A stretch of DNA of 64,000 nt from Varanus komodoensis (GCF_004798865.1 NW_025335268.1:113489741-113553740), one strand, 5' to 3'. Shown: positions 32,058 to 43,420, numbered from the stretch's first letter. Notes: a model not told the origin generated them from the sequence alone. Numbers and translations: made by a program.

Positions 32058-32598
32058 GTGATGACCAGGGCTTTTTTTTTGTCATAGAACACACCGGAAC
32101 AGCATTCCAGCACCTTTTTTTGACAGATTTTTCCATGTGATTTTGAAGTGCCCTGTCAGGCGTAGTAGGTTGGCGGCAAAATCATTAAAATAGTGCATGC
32201 GGACTGCTTGTGTGTCTGCGCTGGTTGTGATGGCGCTGCTTGGCTTTTGACGCTGCTCGGCTTGTGATTGGTCGTGTGGTCGCACGCTGAGTGTTTACTG
32301 CGGGCAGCAAACATTATGTTTCTTTACACAGTGTTGGTGTGTGTAGAGTGACTGGCTACATGCAAAAGGTAAATAATTTCTTTATTTTAAAAAAAGTTGG
32401 TGAATTGAAAATCTTTTTTTAATTTTTAGTGTAAAAGTGTGACCCCAAATTTAAACATGAAAAAAATTACTACTTCTCAACCACCAGTCCTGCTAATAAA
32501 AGATAACGCTAAAAAAACCTTAAATAAAAGATTAACAAGATGTGAGTTCCGGCACCTTTTTTTTTTTTTTTTTTAACAAAAAAAGCACTGGTGATGAC
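32058..32598 (+). mobile_element. hAT-type MITE with perfect 8-bp duplication
   Basis: gtgatgac at 32058-32065 and 32591-32598 flanks a 525-bp body beginning cagggctttttttttg and ending caaaaaaagcactg-like (reverse complement cagtgcttttttt). Inside, 'ggaacagcattccagcacct' near the left end is echoed in inverse by 'gagttccggcacc' near the right. No transposase is encoded. Confidence 0.87.
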
Positions 32599-32999
32599 TA
32601 TTAGTATACTACTATTTAGAATACTTATTTACTTTGCAAAGCACTTCATAAACTTTATTAAGTTTGTACTTGCAACAATTCTATGACATAGATCATGGTA
32701 AGTTCCATTAACATTTGAAGAAGATAAGGCTAAGAATAACTTCCTCAAAGCCACACAGTGAAATTGTAACCACTTTTAGATGTTCCACCATTTATAATTA
32801 ACAGTTCCATGAGGGTCTCTAAGGTCTCTGATTTCCTCCTCCAACCATGACCCTCACTATTTCCTCTGCCATTCTGGATAACCTCCACACTCTGTGGAGA
32901 AGCTTCAGAGGTGCACATGGCAGATGCAGTGAGAAGAGATCTAGACACCTTCAAAAGTTAGTCCCATAAGTCTGGTCTTCATAGAAGCTGTATCCCAAG
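32599..32999. other. Unclassified non-coding stretch
   Basis: A possible diverged antisense SINE piece at 32640-32760 (acaacaattctatgacatag); otherwise nothing. Confidence 0.35.
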
Positions 33000-33110
33000 G
33001 GTGGGCAGCCAGATATTGTGGCTCTCCAGATATTTTGGCCTACAACTCCCATCATTTCTCACCAGCAGCTATGCTGTCCAGGGCTGATGGCAGTTGTAGA
33101 CCAAACCATG
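33000..33110 (+). repeat. MITE remnant ('cctacaactcccatca' type)
   Basis: ggctctccagatattttggc followed by ctacaactcccatcatttct and an inverted echo ggcagttgtagacc. Same family as 4555-4665. Confidence 0.6.
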
Positions 33111-34124
33111 CACTCAGCTTTGCATAGCTCCTATTTTATTCATTAAAATCCCTTTCTGTATCTCACCTTTATTACAAAAAAACATGGGAGGCATCTGCCA
33201 ATCATTACTAAGTGTGCTTCCAAACACAGAGCTCTCATTGCAGATTGTCAATGAGAAGTATGCAGCTTTTTGTTCCTTAATATTTTTGGCCGCAATAAAA
33301 AAGATGGAAAGAAGTTGTGAGAAAACCTGGGAGGTTTACAATTTGAAGTCAGAGTTGTCTTCCCTCCTCTTCCTAGCATTTCTTTTCTAAAATTCCATGA
33401 ATGAAGTAGTGTGATTGCATAAGCTTTATCTGGAAGCACTCTGCTATCAGTATGTAATAGAGATAGTTAAACATATTTTGTAATTACCTAACAAACAAAC
33501 AAGAGAACTGTTTGTTTGTTTGTTTTTTGATGAGGACAAGCCAGGTCACTTTGTAAGGAAGTCACTTATATCATGAGTGTCTTGGCCCAAAAATTCCTTT
33601 TGGAATTTGGTGTCAGGTGGCTTATTACAACTGAGAAAATAAATAGAAATGGATACAAGCCCATAATAAATGCTTATTTTAAGATCTTTATATATCATGT
33701 TGAAGATGAACATGTGCACAATTTTGAAGCATGTCCAACGGAAGAACAATTCCTTCATTATACCTGTCTGAATCTTAAACACCAGAGAGTCTTGCAGCTT
33801 TTTAAAAGCTAACATGTTTATTATAGCACAAACTTTTATGGACATTGGCTGCTTCATCAGTGAGCAGTGTCAATGAAACCGTCATCTTAATCAGTGTGTT
33901 AGTCTTTAAGGTGTCACAAGACTTTCTGCTGTTTCTAAGGCAACAGAATAACACAACTACTCCTTTGGTGAGTGTATCTTATTGGCAAGTACTGAGTAAA
34001 ACCATTATTTATAACACATCAGGAACTCCTGTGTTAATCAGTTCCTTCACTTCTTAGAAGCCCATTTGCTTCTAGCCAGCCTCAGTCGTTCAAACTGCAG
34101 CTGGAGCATCAACAGTACTGGACA
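33111..34124. other. Unclassified stretch with a short hairpin
   Basis: The (AACA)n run at 33490-33501 is followed by the complementary (TTTG)n run at 33509-33526, giving a hairpin with a short loop. No gene; the 103-codon minus-strand frame (33546-33857) has no family resemblance. Confidence 0.45.
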
Positions 34125-34285
34125 GTTGAAAGGCAGTCTGGTATGTTGGCTTGAGTGTCACTTTAGGACTGGAGAGACCCAGACCATGAGGCTCAATCAG
34201 CTGTGAAACTTGCTGGACTTTTTTGACCCAGTCATTTCTCGCAGCCTAAGCTACCTTGCAGGGCTGCTGGGAAGATAAAATGAAG
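34125..34285 (+). mobile_element. Diverged tRNA-head SINE
   Basis: The order 'gacccagtcatttctcgcag', 'cctaagctaccttgcagggc' and 'gggaagataaaatgaag' matches the SINE body seen at 26030-26110 but with many changes. Confidence 0.55.
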
Positions 34286-36180
34286 AGAAGAGAAACAGGC
34301 CCACAGCTATCAGCTCCTGAGAACAGATGAAAGACAGGGCATAACTGTAACAGATAAATGCATCTAAGTACTTGGGTGCCCCATTCCTGGAACCAATTCA
34401 ATCACAATTCCCCCTAAGTGGCTGCTATGCCTTGGCAAATGGAATGCATTTGTGTGTGTGTGTGTGTGTGTACACCACCTGGAGTCATTTAAAAGCAGAA
34501 GTAAAATTACCCACTCATCACAAGAATGACTCCTTGGTTGTAATGATAGCCTTGCTGATCCTTCAGGTTTAATAGTGTGATCAGGAGGCATCATTCTTTT
34601 GTTCTGTGTTGTTCTCAGTCACAGGCTCCAAAGCTAAATAATACTTTGTATTACTTTCATTTCTTAAATAGTTTCCATATGCTCTGCCCCTCCCAATGCT
34701 TTGGAAGAAACTGACTGTAGTGCTCCAATATGATACATATTGTAGCCCATAATACATTAACATTCAGAGATAAAACAGCATTTGTCCCTCTCCTAGCAAT
34801 GGAAAACATTGTCCATCATGGTCATTCCCACCATCCAAAAATGTTGGCAGCAGTGTTGACTCCAGTGTTGCATGAAAAGATACATGCAGCTTCCATTTTC
34901 AAACTCACTGTCATAATAATGCATCTAGCCAAACATTCAGGCTCACTCAAAACAATAACTGTAAATGCCTCTAAACACACAAGGTTAAGTTCCATAGCTG
35001 CCAGCTAGATCAACCCAGGGTATTACTAAAGGGAAGCCTGTAAGGGTCTGGTCCCCTAAGGGAATTTCTAGTCCCCATCCTAAATGTTCTCTTCAAAAAG
35101 TCAAAGTAAGTCTCTAGCCTTTTTAGTAATTGTGTTAGAAGGGGAAATGTACAAGTGGGATTCTATCCAATTGTTCAATAGCTGATATGCAATTTCACCC
35201 TTTTGCTTAATAATGCATGCTTATATGCGTGACTGCTGTTCTTGCCTTCCATCTTCCTGGCCTGTTAATTCAAATATATTAGGACAATTCTTAGGTTGCA
35301 CTTTGAACCTTTTAATTATTTCTTAATTAAACTATTTAATTCAGTAACCATAAACATACTAAACTACTTTTATTTAGGCTGACCTATGATAAACTGTGCC
35401 CCTTTTGTACTTTTAAAAGCTGTTAAACCGCTCTTATATTTAAGAGAAGTTCTGCTGGATCAGACCAAAAGGTATTTAGTACAGCATTCTGTTCACACAA
35501 CAGCCAACCAGATGCCTGTATGATGCCCATAAGCAGGGCATGAGAGCTGTAAGTTTCTTAAGTTTCCCACTTAAGTTTCTAGCAACCAGCATCCAGAAGT
35601 ATACAACCTCCAATACTAGTGGTAATATATTGCCATGATTACCAGTAGACACTGGAAGTCATATCCTCTGGGCATAGATGCATACAGATGGTTAAGCAAC
35701 ATGACCTTGGATTTAAACCATCATACAGGCATAAAGAGTAGGATTTTGAGTCAACTGAGGTTACTATGTAGCAATCCTTGCCTTTGCTAGGTGACTAAAG
35801 TACATTGTGCTGTGCTGGAAGTCCTGAATATATTGAGTCAGTTTGCATGATCAAATAGTCCCTTGTGGCTTAAATAAATTGTGTGAAGGCAGCCAGCTTG
35901 AATATTCAAGCTGCAGTTTATCATGTCATCCAAACCCAAGGACTATGGGTCATACAAAGGTTAAATAATCCTCATATGGATCTAACACAGGCCATGGGTT
36001 CTGTAGGAATTATTTATTTAAGACTTGGCAGTTCCTGAGTTCAGACGACTCAACAAGATATGGCTTGAATATTCAGAATAAATTTGATAAGAAGTTAGCC
36101 ATATCAGAGAAATTGTTGAGATATGGATAGAGTGGGGATTCTAGGTTTTTAAAACATATATATGCTGTGATTGTGTCAGC
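34286..36180. other. Unclassified non-coding stretch
   Basis: Contains (TG)n at 34450-34471. No gene: the 92-codon frame at 34730-35008 shows no domain. Around 35860-35960, 'cagtttatcatgtcatccaa' looks like a squamate interspersed repeat. Confidence 0.4.
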
Positions 36181-36589
36181 GCGGAGGGAAGCATCAATCC
36201 CCCCCATTGATTCCATCACCATGACAGAGTCTTAATATGTAGTGCAATGCCTTTAATGCAATACTTGGCATATAAACAGCAGGGCCACCTGGCCACTTCT
36301 TAAAGGGGCTTAGCAGAAAAGGGAGCTGTCTCTTTAACTTCAGGCACACTCCTGATTCACCCGGCTATGGCAGGGAGCAGACCTCTTCCCCACCACCCAC
36401 CAACGCTCCCAGGGGCCATGGCCAGCTTCTCCAGAGCCCTAGTTTTCATGCTGGCAATCCTCTTCTCTGCTAACTTCCTCCTGTGCATGCTCACAGTGGA
36501 ACAATTCCCCTCTACCTTGCCCCCTCTTCACAGGTCATTCCTTCCCCACACAGGCACTCCTCTTCCCAGAGGGGAAGCTGTGTCTACCC
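36181..36589. other. Unidentified segment beside the L2
   Basis: GC-richer than its left neighbour. It holds a tandem-like 'gtgcaatgcctttaatgcaatac' stretch near 36242 (direct echo of tgcaat). It could be part of an unrecognised LTR or MITE; I cannot assign it. Confidence 0.3.
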
Positions 36590-36714
36590 TTAAAAAACCA
36601 GAAATGTATAAAGACATAATAAAAACTTACAGAAACAGAGTCTTAACAAACAAAGCAAAAGGTTTAAAAGCCACATTTAAAAAGGTGCATCTTGACCCCT
36701 TTCCTGAACTCTGA
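36367..36714 (+). other. 115-codon open frame with signal-peptide-like start
   Basis: An internal methionine starts MASFSRALVFMLAILFSANF, a hydrophobic run that would score as a signal peptide. A P/H-rich region (FPSTLPPLHRSFLPHTGTP) follows, then a basic C-terminus. From residue about 76 the frame crosses the L2-like 3' UTR repeat that recurs at 44190-44270, which argues against a real host exon. No family is recognised. Most likely chance coding. Confidence 0.2.
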
Positions 36715-36864
36715 GAGAGTGAGGACCAATCACAATGTTTAGGCATGACACAGGAGAAAGACCTTTCCCAGGATATAGAAATGGCATGATATGAGAGTAT
36801 CTGCCGGTCCCTGTTAATAGCCTGGCAGCTCTATTCTAGACCAACTGAAGTATCTGGACTGTCT

Positions 36865-38101
36865 TCAAGGGTAGCCCCATGTAGCATTGCAATAGTCAAA
36901 ACAGGAGGTTACCAGAGAATGGGTCACCACTGCCACACACTGCACATCCAGGTAGGGACACAGCTCACGTATCAGCCAAAGCTGAAGGAAAGAGCTCCTT
37001 GCCACTGCCAGTACCTGATGTTCCAGGGACAGGTCAGGGTCAAGGAGCACTCCCAAGCTGCATACCCTGTCTTTTAGGGGGAATGCAACCCCATCCAGAA
37101 GAGGGCAAAAATCACTCATCTGGAAGACTGAACCACCTACCAACAGGACGTTCGTCTTGTCTGGAGTAAGCCTCAGGATCACTCTACAGCCCAAAACCTC
37201 AGATGACCTCTCCCAGAGGTTTCATGTAGATGTTAAATAGCATGGGGAATAATATGGAACCCTGCAGAACTCCATGGCAGAGTTGCCATGGCACAGAACC
37301 ACAATTCGCCAGCACCACCTTCTGGAATCAGCCAGTCAGGCAGGAGCGGAACCACCACAAAGCAGTGCCTCAAATTCCCAACCTGGCCAGCCTATCCAGA
37401 AGGATACCATGGTCGATGGTATTGAAAGCCGCTGAGAGATCCAGGAGAACCAACAAGGATGCACTTCCCCTGTCTCTCTCTCTGCACAGGTCATCATACA
37501 GGGTGACCAAGGAAGTCTCCGTTCCATAGCCAGGCCTGAAACCAGATTGAAATGGGTCTAGACAGTCAGTTTCCTCCAAAAGTGTCTGGAACTGTCCAGC
37601 CACCACTCGCTCAAGCACCTTGCCCAGGAATGGAATATGAGGCACCAGCCTATAATTGGTGACTATTCCTGGGTCCAGGGACAACGTCTTCAGGACCAGC
37701 CTGATCACTACCTCCTTCAAGGGAGCAGGGACCCAGCCCTCCCTCAGAGAGGCACTGATGACTTCCAGGACCCTGGTACATATCCTTCTCTTGGCACTTA
37801 CAAGCAGCCATGAGGGGCAAGGGTTGAGCAGACAAGTAGTGGGATGGACCAGTCCAGGCACCGGATCCACATCCTCAGGCCACAACAATTGAAACTTATC
37901 CAATAAAAGTGGACCAGACAGGGCTCTGGACACCTCCTGGACCAGAGGCAAATCAACTGTGGAGTCCAGCTCATGACGAATCTGAGCAATTTTATCCCTA
38001 AAGTGCTGGGTAAAGTCTTCACAGTGGGCTACCGATGGTGTAATAGGGTCCTTTTGGGGGCCAGGGTGTAAAAGGCCCTGCACCACCCAAAAGAGCTCCA
38101 C
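36865..38101 (-). pseudogene. L2 reverse transcriptase
   Basis: A 243-codon frame (38101-37370) includes LREGWVPAPLKEVVIRLVLK, TNYRLVPHIPFLGKVLERVV, QSGFRPGYGTETSLVTLYDD and the palm box LLVLLDLSAAFNTIDHGILL. The later frame (37194-36865) has LRLTPDKTNVLLVGG, PLKDRVCSLGVLLDPDLSLE and LVTSCFDYCNATW. The catalytic xADD box should lie between 37370 and 37194, in a segment that is out of frame in both. Inactive. Confidence 0.87.
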
Positions 38102-38169
38102 TGGGCAGCACTGTTAGGACTCAATGGAAATGGAGAAGAATTCCTTCTTTGCCACCCTCACCACAACAG

Positions 38170-40090
38170 CATAGAAACATAGAAACAGAGCGAGTCAGAA
38201 GGGGTCTCCCAGGCCATCTAGTCTGACCTCCGGCACCAGCCGGCTCCGCTCACGACATGCCCACCATGTGGACATCCAGCCTATCCTTGAACACCCGCAC
38301 CAATGGGGCCTCAACGACCTCTCGTGGAAGCCCATTCCACACCCTTGGGGTCCTAACTGTCAGGAAGTGCTTCCTGGCATCCAAATGGAACCTTGGCTCC
38401 CTGAGCTTTGCTCCATTGGAGCGGATCCTGCCTTCCTCTGCAGGGGAGAACAGGTCTCTACCCATCTCCATGTGACATCCCCTCACATACCTGTATGTCA
38501 CCAACATATCCCCTCTGAGTCTCCTCTTCTCCAGGCTGAAGAGACCTAGTTCCCTCAGTCTCGCCTCATACCCCATCCCCTGCAAACCGGCCACCAGCCT
38601 TGTGGCCCTACGCTGCACTGACTCTAACCTGGCTATATCCTTTCTGTAATGAGGGGCTCAAAACTGAGCACAATACTCCAGTTGTGGGAGCACCAGAGTC
38701 ATGTAGAGTGGCAGTAATACCTCTCCCGATCTCGAAGCCACACTTCTGGCTATGCATCCAAAGGTGGCATTCGCCCTCTTGACCACCGCATCACACTGCT
38801 GACTCATGTTTAGCCTGCAGTCAACCAGCACCCTGAGGTCCCTTTCACAAGTGCTGCTCTCCAGTCACTTGTCACCTAACCTGTACTTATGACAGCTATT
38901 CCTATGCCCCAAGTGCAAGACCTTGCACTTATCCACATTGAACACCATCCTGTTGTCTCCTGCCCACTTCCATAGTCTGTCCAGATCCTTTTGCATCTGG
39001 AGTACCTGCTCCTCAGTTGTGGCCACTGCTCCAGTTTTAGTGTCATCTGCGAATTTGATCAGCAGACTGTTCACCCCTTGTTCCATGTCATTAATGTAAA
39101 GATTAAACAGGATTGGCCCCAGGACAGGGCCCTGGGGGACCCTGCTTGTCACTGGCCGCCATCCCGATGATTCCCCGCTAATGGTTACCTTCTGCTTTCA
39201 GTCAGTCAACCATGCCCTAATCCACTGGACAGTGCTTTGGTGTATCCCAAAACTGCTCAGTTTCTCCACCAGGATATCATGGGGCACTTTGTCAAAGGCC
39301 TTGCTGAAATCCAGGTATACCACATCCACTGCATCCCCTCCATCTAGCCATCGCAAAACCTTGTCATAGAATTCCACAAGGTTTGTCTGGCAGGACCTGC
39401 TATTGCGGAAGCCGTGTTGTGTGGCTGTCAGCCTCCCTTCCCTATCTAGCATCACTAGATCTCTCTCTATTATGAGCCTTTCCATTGTTTTTCCTACAAT
39501 GGACATAAGGCTAACCAGTCTATAATTCCCCATGTCCCTTCTACTACCCTTATTGAAAATTGGGACCACTGATGCCACCCTCCAGTCCTCTGGAACTTCA
39601 CCCGTTCTCCACGAGGTCTCAAAAATGGAGGCCAGCAGGCGCGAGAGAACCCCTGCCAACTCTCTAAGTATTCTTGGGTGTAACCCGTCAGGGCCTGTCA
39701 CCTTTGTAATGTCCAATGCCCTGAGGAGCCCCTCGACTTCAAGGGGAGGTGACTCTAATCTGTGCCCCTAAGTCCCCAGCCTCATCTAATCTCCTATGTG
39801 GATATCCCCCGTCCTGCTTTGGAGAGAACACAGAGGCAAAATAGTCATTTAGCATCTGTGCCTGTTCCCTCATATCAGTCACTGGATCTCCTTCCTCCTT
39901 ATTTAGTGGTCCCACCACTTGTCTCCCCTTCCTCTTCCTATTTACATGCTGAAAGAAGCCCTTTTTGTTGCTCTCGATATTCTTGGCAAGTCTCAGCTCA
40001 TAATCAGCCTTAGCCTTGCGAAGAATCCTTCTGCAACGGGCCTCCTCCTCCCGGTATATCCTTTTTCTATTTGCCCCAGTACCCATTTCC
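38170..40090 (-). mobile_element. CR1 LINE, copy 2, inserted in the L2
   Basis: From the minus strand: about 40086-39739 (RKRIYREEEARCRRILRKAK, NYFAS-type NDYFASVFSPKQ), 39716-39198 (RT lead-in and YLDFSKAFDKVPHDILVEKL, then WIRAWLTD), 39152-38865 (RVPQGPVLGPILFNLYINDM, KFADDTKTGAV) and 38618-38250 ([20 protein letters not shown]). It ends at the (TTTCTATG)-type terminus by 38170. It is 5'-truncated before the endonuclease. It retains the palm segment deleted in copy 1. A few frame breaks separate the parts. It must be younger than the L2. Confidence 0.93.
38865..39716 (-). pseudogene. CR1 RT core, copy 2
   Basis: Two frames cover RT motifs 0 to 5. The first runs from ITKVTGPDGLHPRILRELAG to STVQWIRAWLTD, including the first catalytic aspartate in YLDFSKAFD. 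The second runs from GPVLGPILFNLYINDMEQGV through KFADDTK to KCKVLHLGHRNSCHKYRLGD. The break lies between 39198 and 39152. Good preservation suggests limited age. Confidence 0.88.
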
Positions 40091-40191
40091 TACAGAGGTT
40101 CCTCTTTCGTCTAAAAATTATAGGGTCGATAATGAGCTCTATGATGTGCTCTGTCAGATTTGTTCTGGGATTTCCTCCACCTGCGCTCTAG

Positions 40192-40422
40192 TCATCTTTC
40201 AGCCTGTTTTATCACCCACAACTCAGGCATATACCATGGTGCTGAGTAGGCTCTGCATGGTGGGAGATGATGCTTAGAAGTGATCATGTTGAGTGCCCTG
40301 GCCATCATGCCATTCCACAAATCAACCAGAGCATTGACAGGAGCGCTTGCTCTATCAACCGGAAAATCCCCCAAAGCCTTCAGGATACCTTCAAGATCCA
40401 TCATGCTCTGGGGGCAGACCAC
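40192..40422 (-). pseudogene. L2 endonuclease-RT linker
   Basis: The reading ALVDLWNGMMARALNMI … HLPPCRAYSAPWYMPELWVI corresponds to the L2 linker 'ALDEIAPKRPLPPRRARPAPWFTPEL'. It is interrupted shortly after by the CR1. Confidence 0.8.
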
Positions 40423-40443
40423 CTTAATAGGGTCCGCACCCTA

Positions 40444-41032
40444 TCAGAGGGGGAAACTGGCCCCAGGCTCAGACCTCACAAGGAAGTGATCTGACCATGA
40501 CAAAGGGGTTAAAGTCAAACCCCTCACTTCCAGATCACCATCTTCCATTGAGAAAATCAGGTCCAGAGTGTGGCCTTTTTCATGCGTTGGGCCAATGACA
40601 TGTTGAAACAGCCCCATGGCTGTCATGGTGGCCATGAAGTTCTGAGCTGCCCCATACAAACCAGCCTCGGCATGCAGATTGAAGTCCCCCAGGACCAACA
40701 TCCTGGGGATCCTCAACACCAGGTCTGAGATGATCTCCATCAGTGTAGGGAGGGAGTCTGTTTGACAGAAGGGTACACAGTACACCAACAGAATCCCTAG
40801 CCTGCCTCAATCACCCAGCAACAGGTTCAAACACTCTAGGCCAGACCTCAAAGGGACAGGAAGCCTCGTGAGGGAGATTGCCTCTGGGAGTACTAGGGCC
40901 ACACCCCCTCCCCTTCCCTTTAGATGAGGTTGGTGTGCACCTGATAACTGGGTGGACACAGCTGGGTGAGTGACACGTCCCGCACCCCTCCTGCCCAGGT
41001 CTCAGTAATGCATGTGAGGCTGGCCCCCTCAT
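40444..41032 (-). pseudogene. L2 endonuclease domain
   Basis: Open frames on the minus strand carry ETWAGGVRDVS-like text (about 41000, 'TETW' box) and, at 40788-40444, RMLVLGDFNLHAEAGLYGA and GPTHEKGHTLDLIFSMED, then LSWSDHFLV. These are the APE-type GDFN, LDLIF and SDH boxes, with the catalytic D, N and H still present. Frame breaks between the parts make it inactive. Confidence 0.85.
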
Positions 41033-41300
41033 TCATGATCAGATGATTAAATCATGGATGAGAGCTGTTTTATTTTGCATGGGCCTGGCATTCAGCAGCA
41101 GCTCCACCAGGCCAGAGGACTGGTTGATATTACTTCCTGGGACCTTCTGGCTAGGGGAAAAACTAGAGGGGGGACAGATACTAAACATATGTCCCTCCCT
41201 CTTCTGGAATGGCATGTTAAATCCCCAGTGCCATATCTTCCCCGACCCATAACCACTCCTACGGGGGTGCCCACCTACTCCCCTGGATCTCCCATAACAA

Positions 41301-41730
41301 GTAAAACCAGAGAATTCTGAAACAAACTAAAGTTAAAAACAAACAAACCAACAATTAAAGCTAGGATGCAGTGTGGTTAAAATGGAGCTCTATACACAGT
41401 ACCTCAGCTCCAGAAATACAATAAAAGAAGAAGAAGAAGAAGAAGAAGAAGAAGAAGAAGAAGAAGAAGAAAGAAATGGGGAAGAGGAAGAGGGGGGAAA
41501 AAAGAAAAGAAAAAAAAATCAACATAGCCCCGGGCCCAGCCCAGCCTCAAAAGCCCTTCAGCCGCTCCAGCCCGCTGAGCTCCATAGCAGCTCTCATCCA
41601 CCCCAGAAGCAGCGAGAAGTGGCGAGGGGCGGGCAGGTGTAGAGGGGGCTGGGCAATGGAGGGCCAGTCCCAGTCCCAAGCGACAGCTGGCAAGTTAAGC
41701 ACTCCGCCCCACCCCTGCAAGCAGCATCCG
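41301..41730. other. Low-complexity and GC-rich spacer
   Basis: Contains the (GAA)n array and then a G/C-rich stretch (41520-41730). Frames across it are microsatellite artefacts (poly-E or poly-L). Confidence 0.5.
41424..41472 (+). repeat. (GAA)n microsatellite
   Basis: About 16 units; the purine strand is on plus and continues into a degenerate gaagagg run to about 41515. Confidence 0.95.
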
Positions 41731-41734
41731 GAAT

Positions 41735-41880
41735 CAAAGAATCATAGCAGAGCTGGAAGTGGCCATGAAGGCAATCAAGTCCAACCCCCTGACATTACAG
41801 GACACCAATTTATACCATCCAACTCAGATGGTTGTCCAGTTTCATTTTTGAACATCTCCTGTGGAAGAGCCCACAATGGG
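41735..41880 (-). mobile_element. CR1-like 3' end fragment (second subfamily)
   Basis: aatcatagcagagctggaag, gcaatcaagtccaaccccct and aactcagatggttgtccagt are the antisense of a CR1-type 3' end (consensus-like 'aatcatagaatcatagagttggaagggacc'). Same family as the split fragment at 44986-46845. Confidence 0.7.
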
Positions 41881-42216
41881 TTTGCTCAACTTCTTTTAAT
41901 TGAAGGTGGTACTTTTTTAATTGAAGGTGGAATACAAAGACTTCCAATAGAATCTATCCAGTAAATCAAGCTCCAAATGTACCTATGAATCCCAGGAACC
42001 CCAAGCCAGCAATGGTAGAAATTGTACCCCAATACATATGCAGGGACCAGCAGGGACCTGAGGAAGGCTGTAACAGATAAACAGATAAATTCTAGATCTG
42101 AAGTTCAACCAGTACAGACCCTGTACACAATAGTCATTACTGGGTACACTTGGTATGTATTGTTTCTTAGTCTGGTTTCTCCATGTAGTGTTGAACAATG
42201 ACAGAACCTAAAAGGT
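41881..42216. other. Spacer with short tandem duplication
   Basis: ttttaattgaaggtgg occurs twice in near-tandem at about 41895-41930. Nothing else. Confidence 0.4.
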
Positions 42217-42501
42217 AAAAAGGAATTCCCCCCACAAAGATCTTGGATTGCGCTGAAATGGACAGGCTGACTTTGTCTCTGAAGGAGAAAGAGGATACAT
42301 ATTTCTATCAAACCTGGAACTCTTTTTACTATTGGCTAGAGAAACGGAACCATGCATTGATTTGAATATGGCCATGGATTGTTATAAAAAAAAATGGGGT
42401 GCTGACCCAGTATGTCTGATGTCTTTGATGATTGATGTTTTTAGTTTTTTAGTTTGTAGAAAATAATAATAAAACTTATTTAAAAAAAAGGAATTCCCCC
42501 C
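42217..42501 (+). mobile_element. Young 5'-truncated L1 3' end with 17-bp duplication
   Basis: aaaaaggaattcccccc at 42217-42233 and 42485-42501 is a perfect target duplication. Between them is the last part of L1 ORF2, a 3' UTR (with ctgacccagtatgtctgatg) and an A tail. The 3' UTR matches the L1 at 45106-46774 in reverse complement. The perfect duplication and open coding end suggest a recent insertion. Confidence 0.9.
42237..42365 (+). pseudogene. L1 ORF2 C-terminal end (42 codons and stop)
   Basis: Reads KILDCAEMDRLTLSLKEKED and then a W/Y/F-rich end before its stop. It is the in-frame equivalent of residues 409 onward of the fused L1 frame at 45236-46612. It shows that the natural ORF2 stop lies a little earlier than in that copy, whose end is shifted by an indel in a T run. 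Confidence 0.85.
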
Positions 42502-43049
42502 AAAGCCCTTGAGCAATGTCTAACAATTGGCAGTGATAATGAAACAAAGCTCATTAGTCTTTCTAAATATTTATTTTAAAGAAGATTGAAATCAAACACT
42601 TCCTTCTTCAAATGCTAGCAGATTCTTCTATCTCTCTATCCTAGGCAGGAGAGTATTCGCTTTCGGACTTGCAAACCCACATGGTTTGAGACCTCACACA
42701 TCTCAGTAGTTCCATGCCAGCCACAACAGTAAACATATAAATCCAAATGTATGTATTAAAATGTCTGAAGCATCTCCTGTCTGCATGTGGATTTGCATAA
42801 CTTGACTCCAGACATGCATTACTTTTCCAAAACAAGAAATTAACATCTGTCTTTGAAAAAAGAAAGTTTAAATAGAATGAACAGCAGTAAATCTGTGGGT
42901 GTCCCCCTTTTTTTTTTCTTTTTCTTTTGTAACTGTATTAGTATATCAAGGAGAAGTCTATACTAGCCCATGGCACTCTACACGGGCATGATTTTTCCTA
43001 ACACCACTATAAACAAATTTCTCAACATTGTGTCCATTTTATGTCCTAT
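42502..43049. other. Unclassified non-coding stretch
   Basis: No recognisable feature beyond a T-rich run at 42905-42930. Confidence 0.35.
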
Positions 43050-43420
43050 TTGTTCATTTATTTACGTTTTCATACAATCAGTTGCTAAAGTTTCTAGGCA
43101 GTTCTCAACAATTAAAATCATGAGCTGCCATATAAAAGTTTAAAATTACAGTACAAAATGAAAATAAGAAGAAAAACCAAAATAAACCAAGCAGCAGTAC
43201 AAAGATTTAAGATACAAAAACAGAGTGAAAATAGCAGGAACTGAAAGGCTAAAAATGCTTGGGAAAATAAGGTCTTCACGTGGTGTCCAAAAGAGCACAA
43301 CATAGTTTTCTTTTCCCTGAAGGACAGCAGGGGGGTGACTGGACCCATTCTCTCAGCAAGTTCTCCAGGAACCCAGCTAAATATAGAACTGTGTTTACAA
43401 ATTGTGCTGTGAGGAGGGTA
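43050..43420 (-). mobile_element. L2-like 3' end, antisense, decayed
   Basis: gttctcaacaattaaaatca and a long A-rich antisense 3' UTR lead into 'aggtcttcacgtggtgtcca', which corresponds to the L2 C-terminal '…RRQLKTHLF' coding end, and to 'ttctcagcaagttctccagg'. Strongly diverged. Confidence 0.5.

Larger units (their letters stand above)
36590..41300 (-). mobile_element. Long L2-type LINE split by a CR1
   Basis: Minus-strand order: endonuclease region (about 41300-40444), the linker to RT (40422-40110), a CR1 insertion (40090-38170), then RT (38101-36865) and 3' UTR (to about 36590). On both sides of the CR1 the protein readings belong to adjacent parts of one L2 ORF, ending near RWRKSQNKSD and resuming at FWVVQGLLHPGPQKD. 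The copy is therefore nearly complete in content but decayed, with several frame breaks. Confidence 0.88.

Noticed and set aside
41373-41679. Poly-E / poly-L open frames
   Set aside because: Direct translation of the (GAA)n microsatellite.
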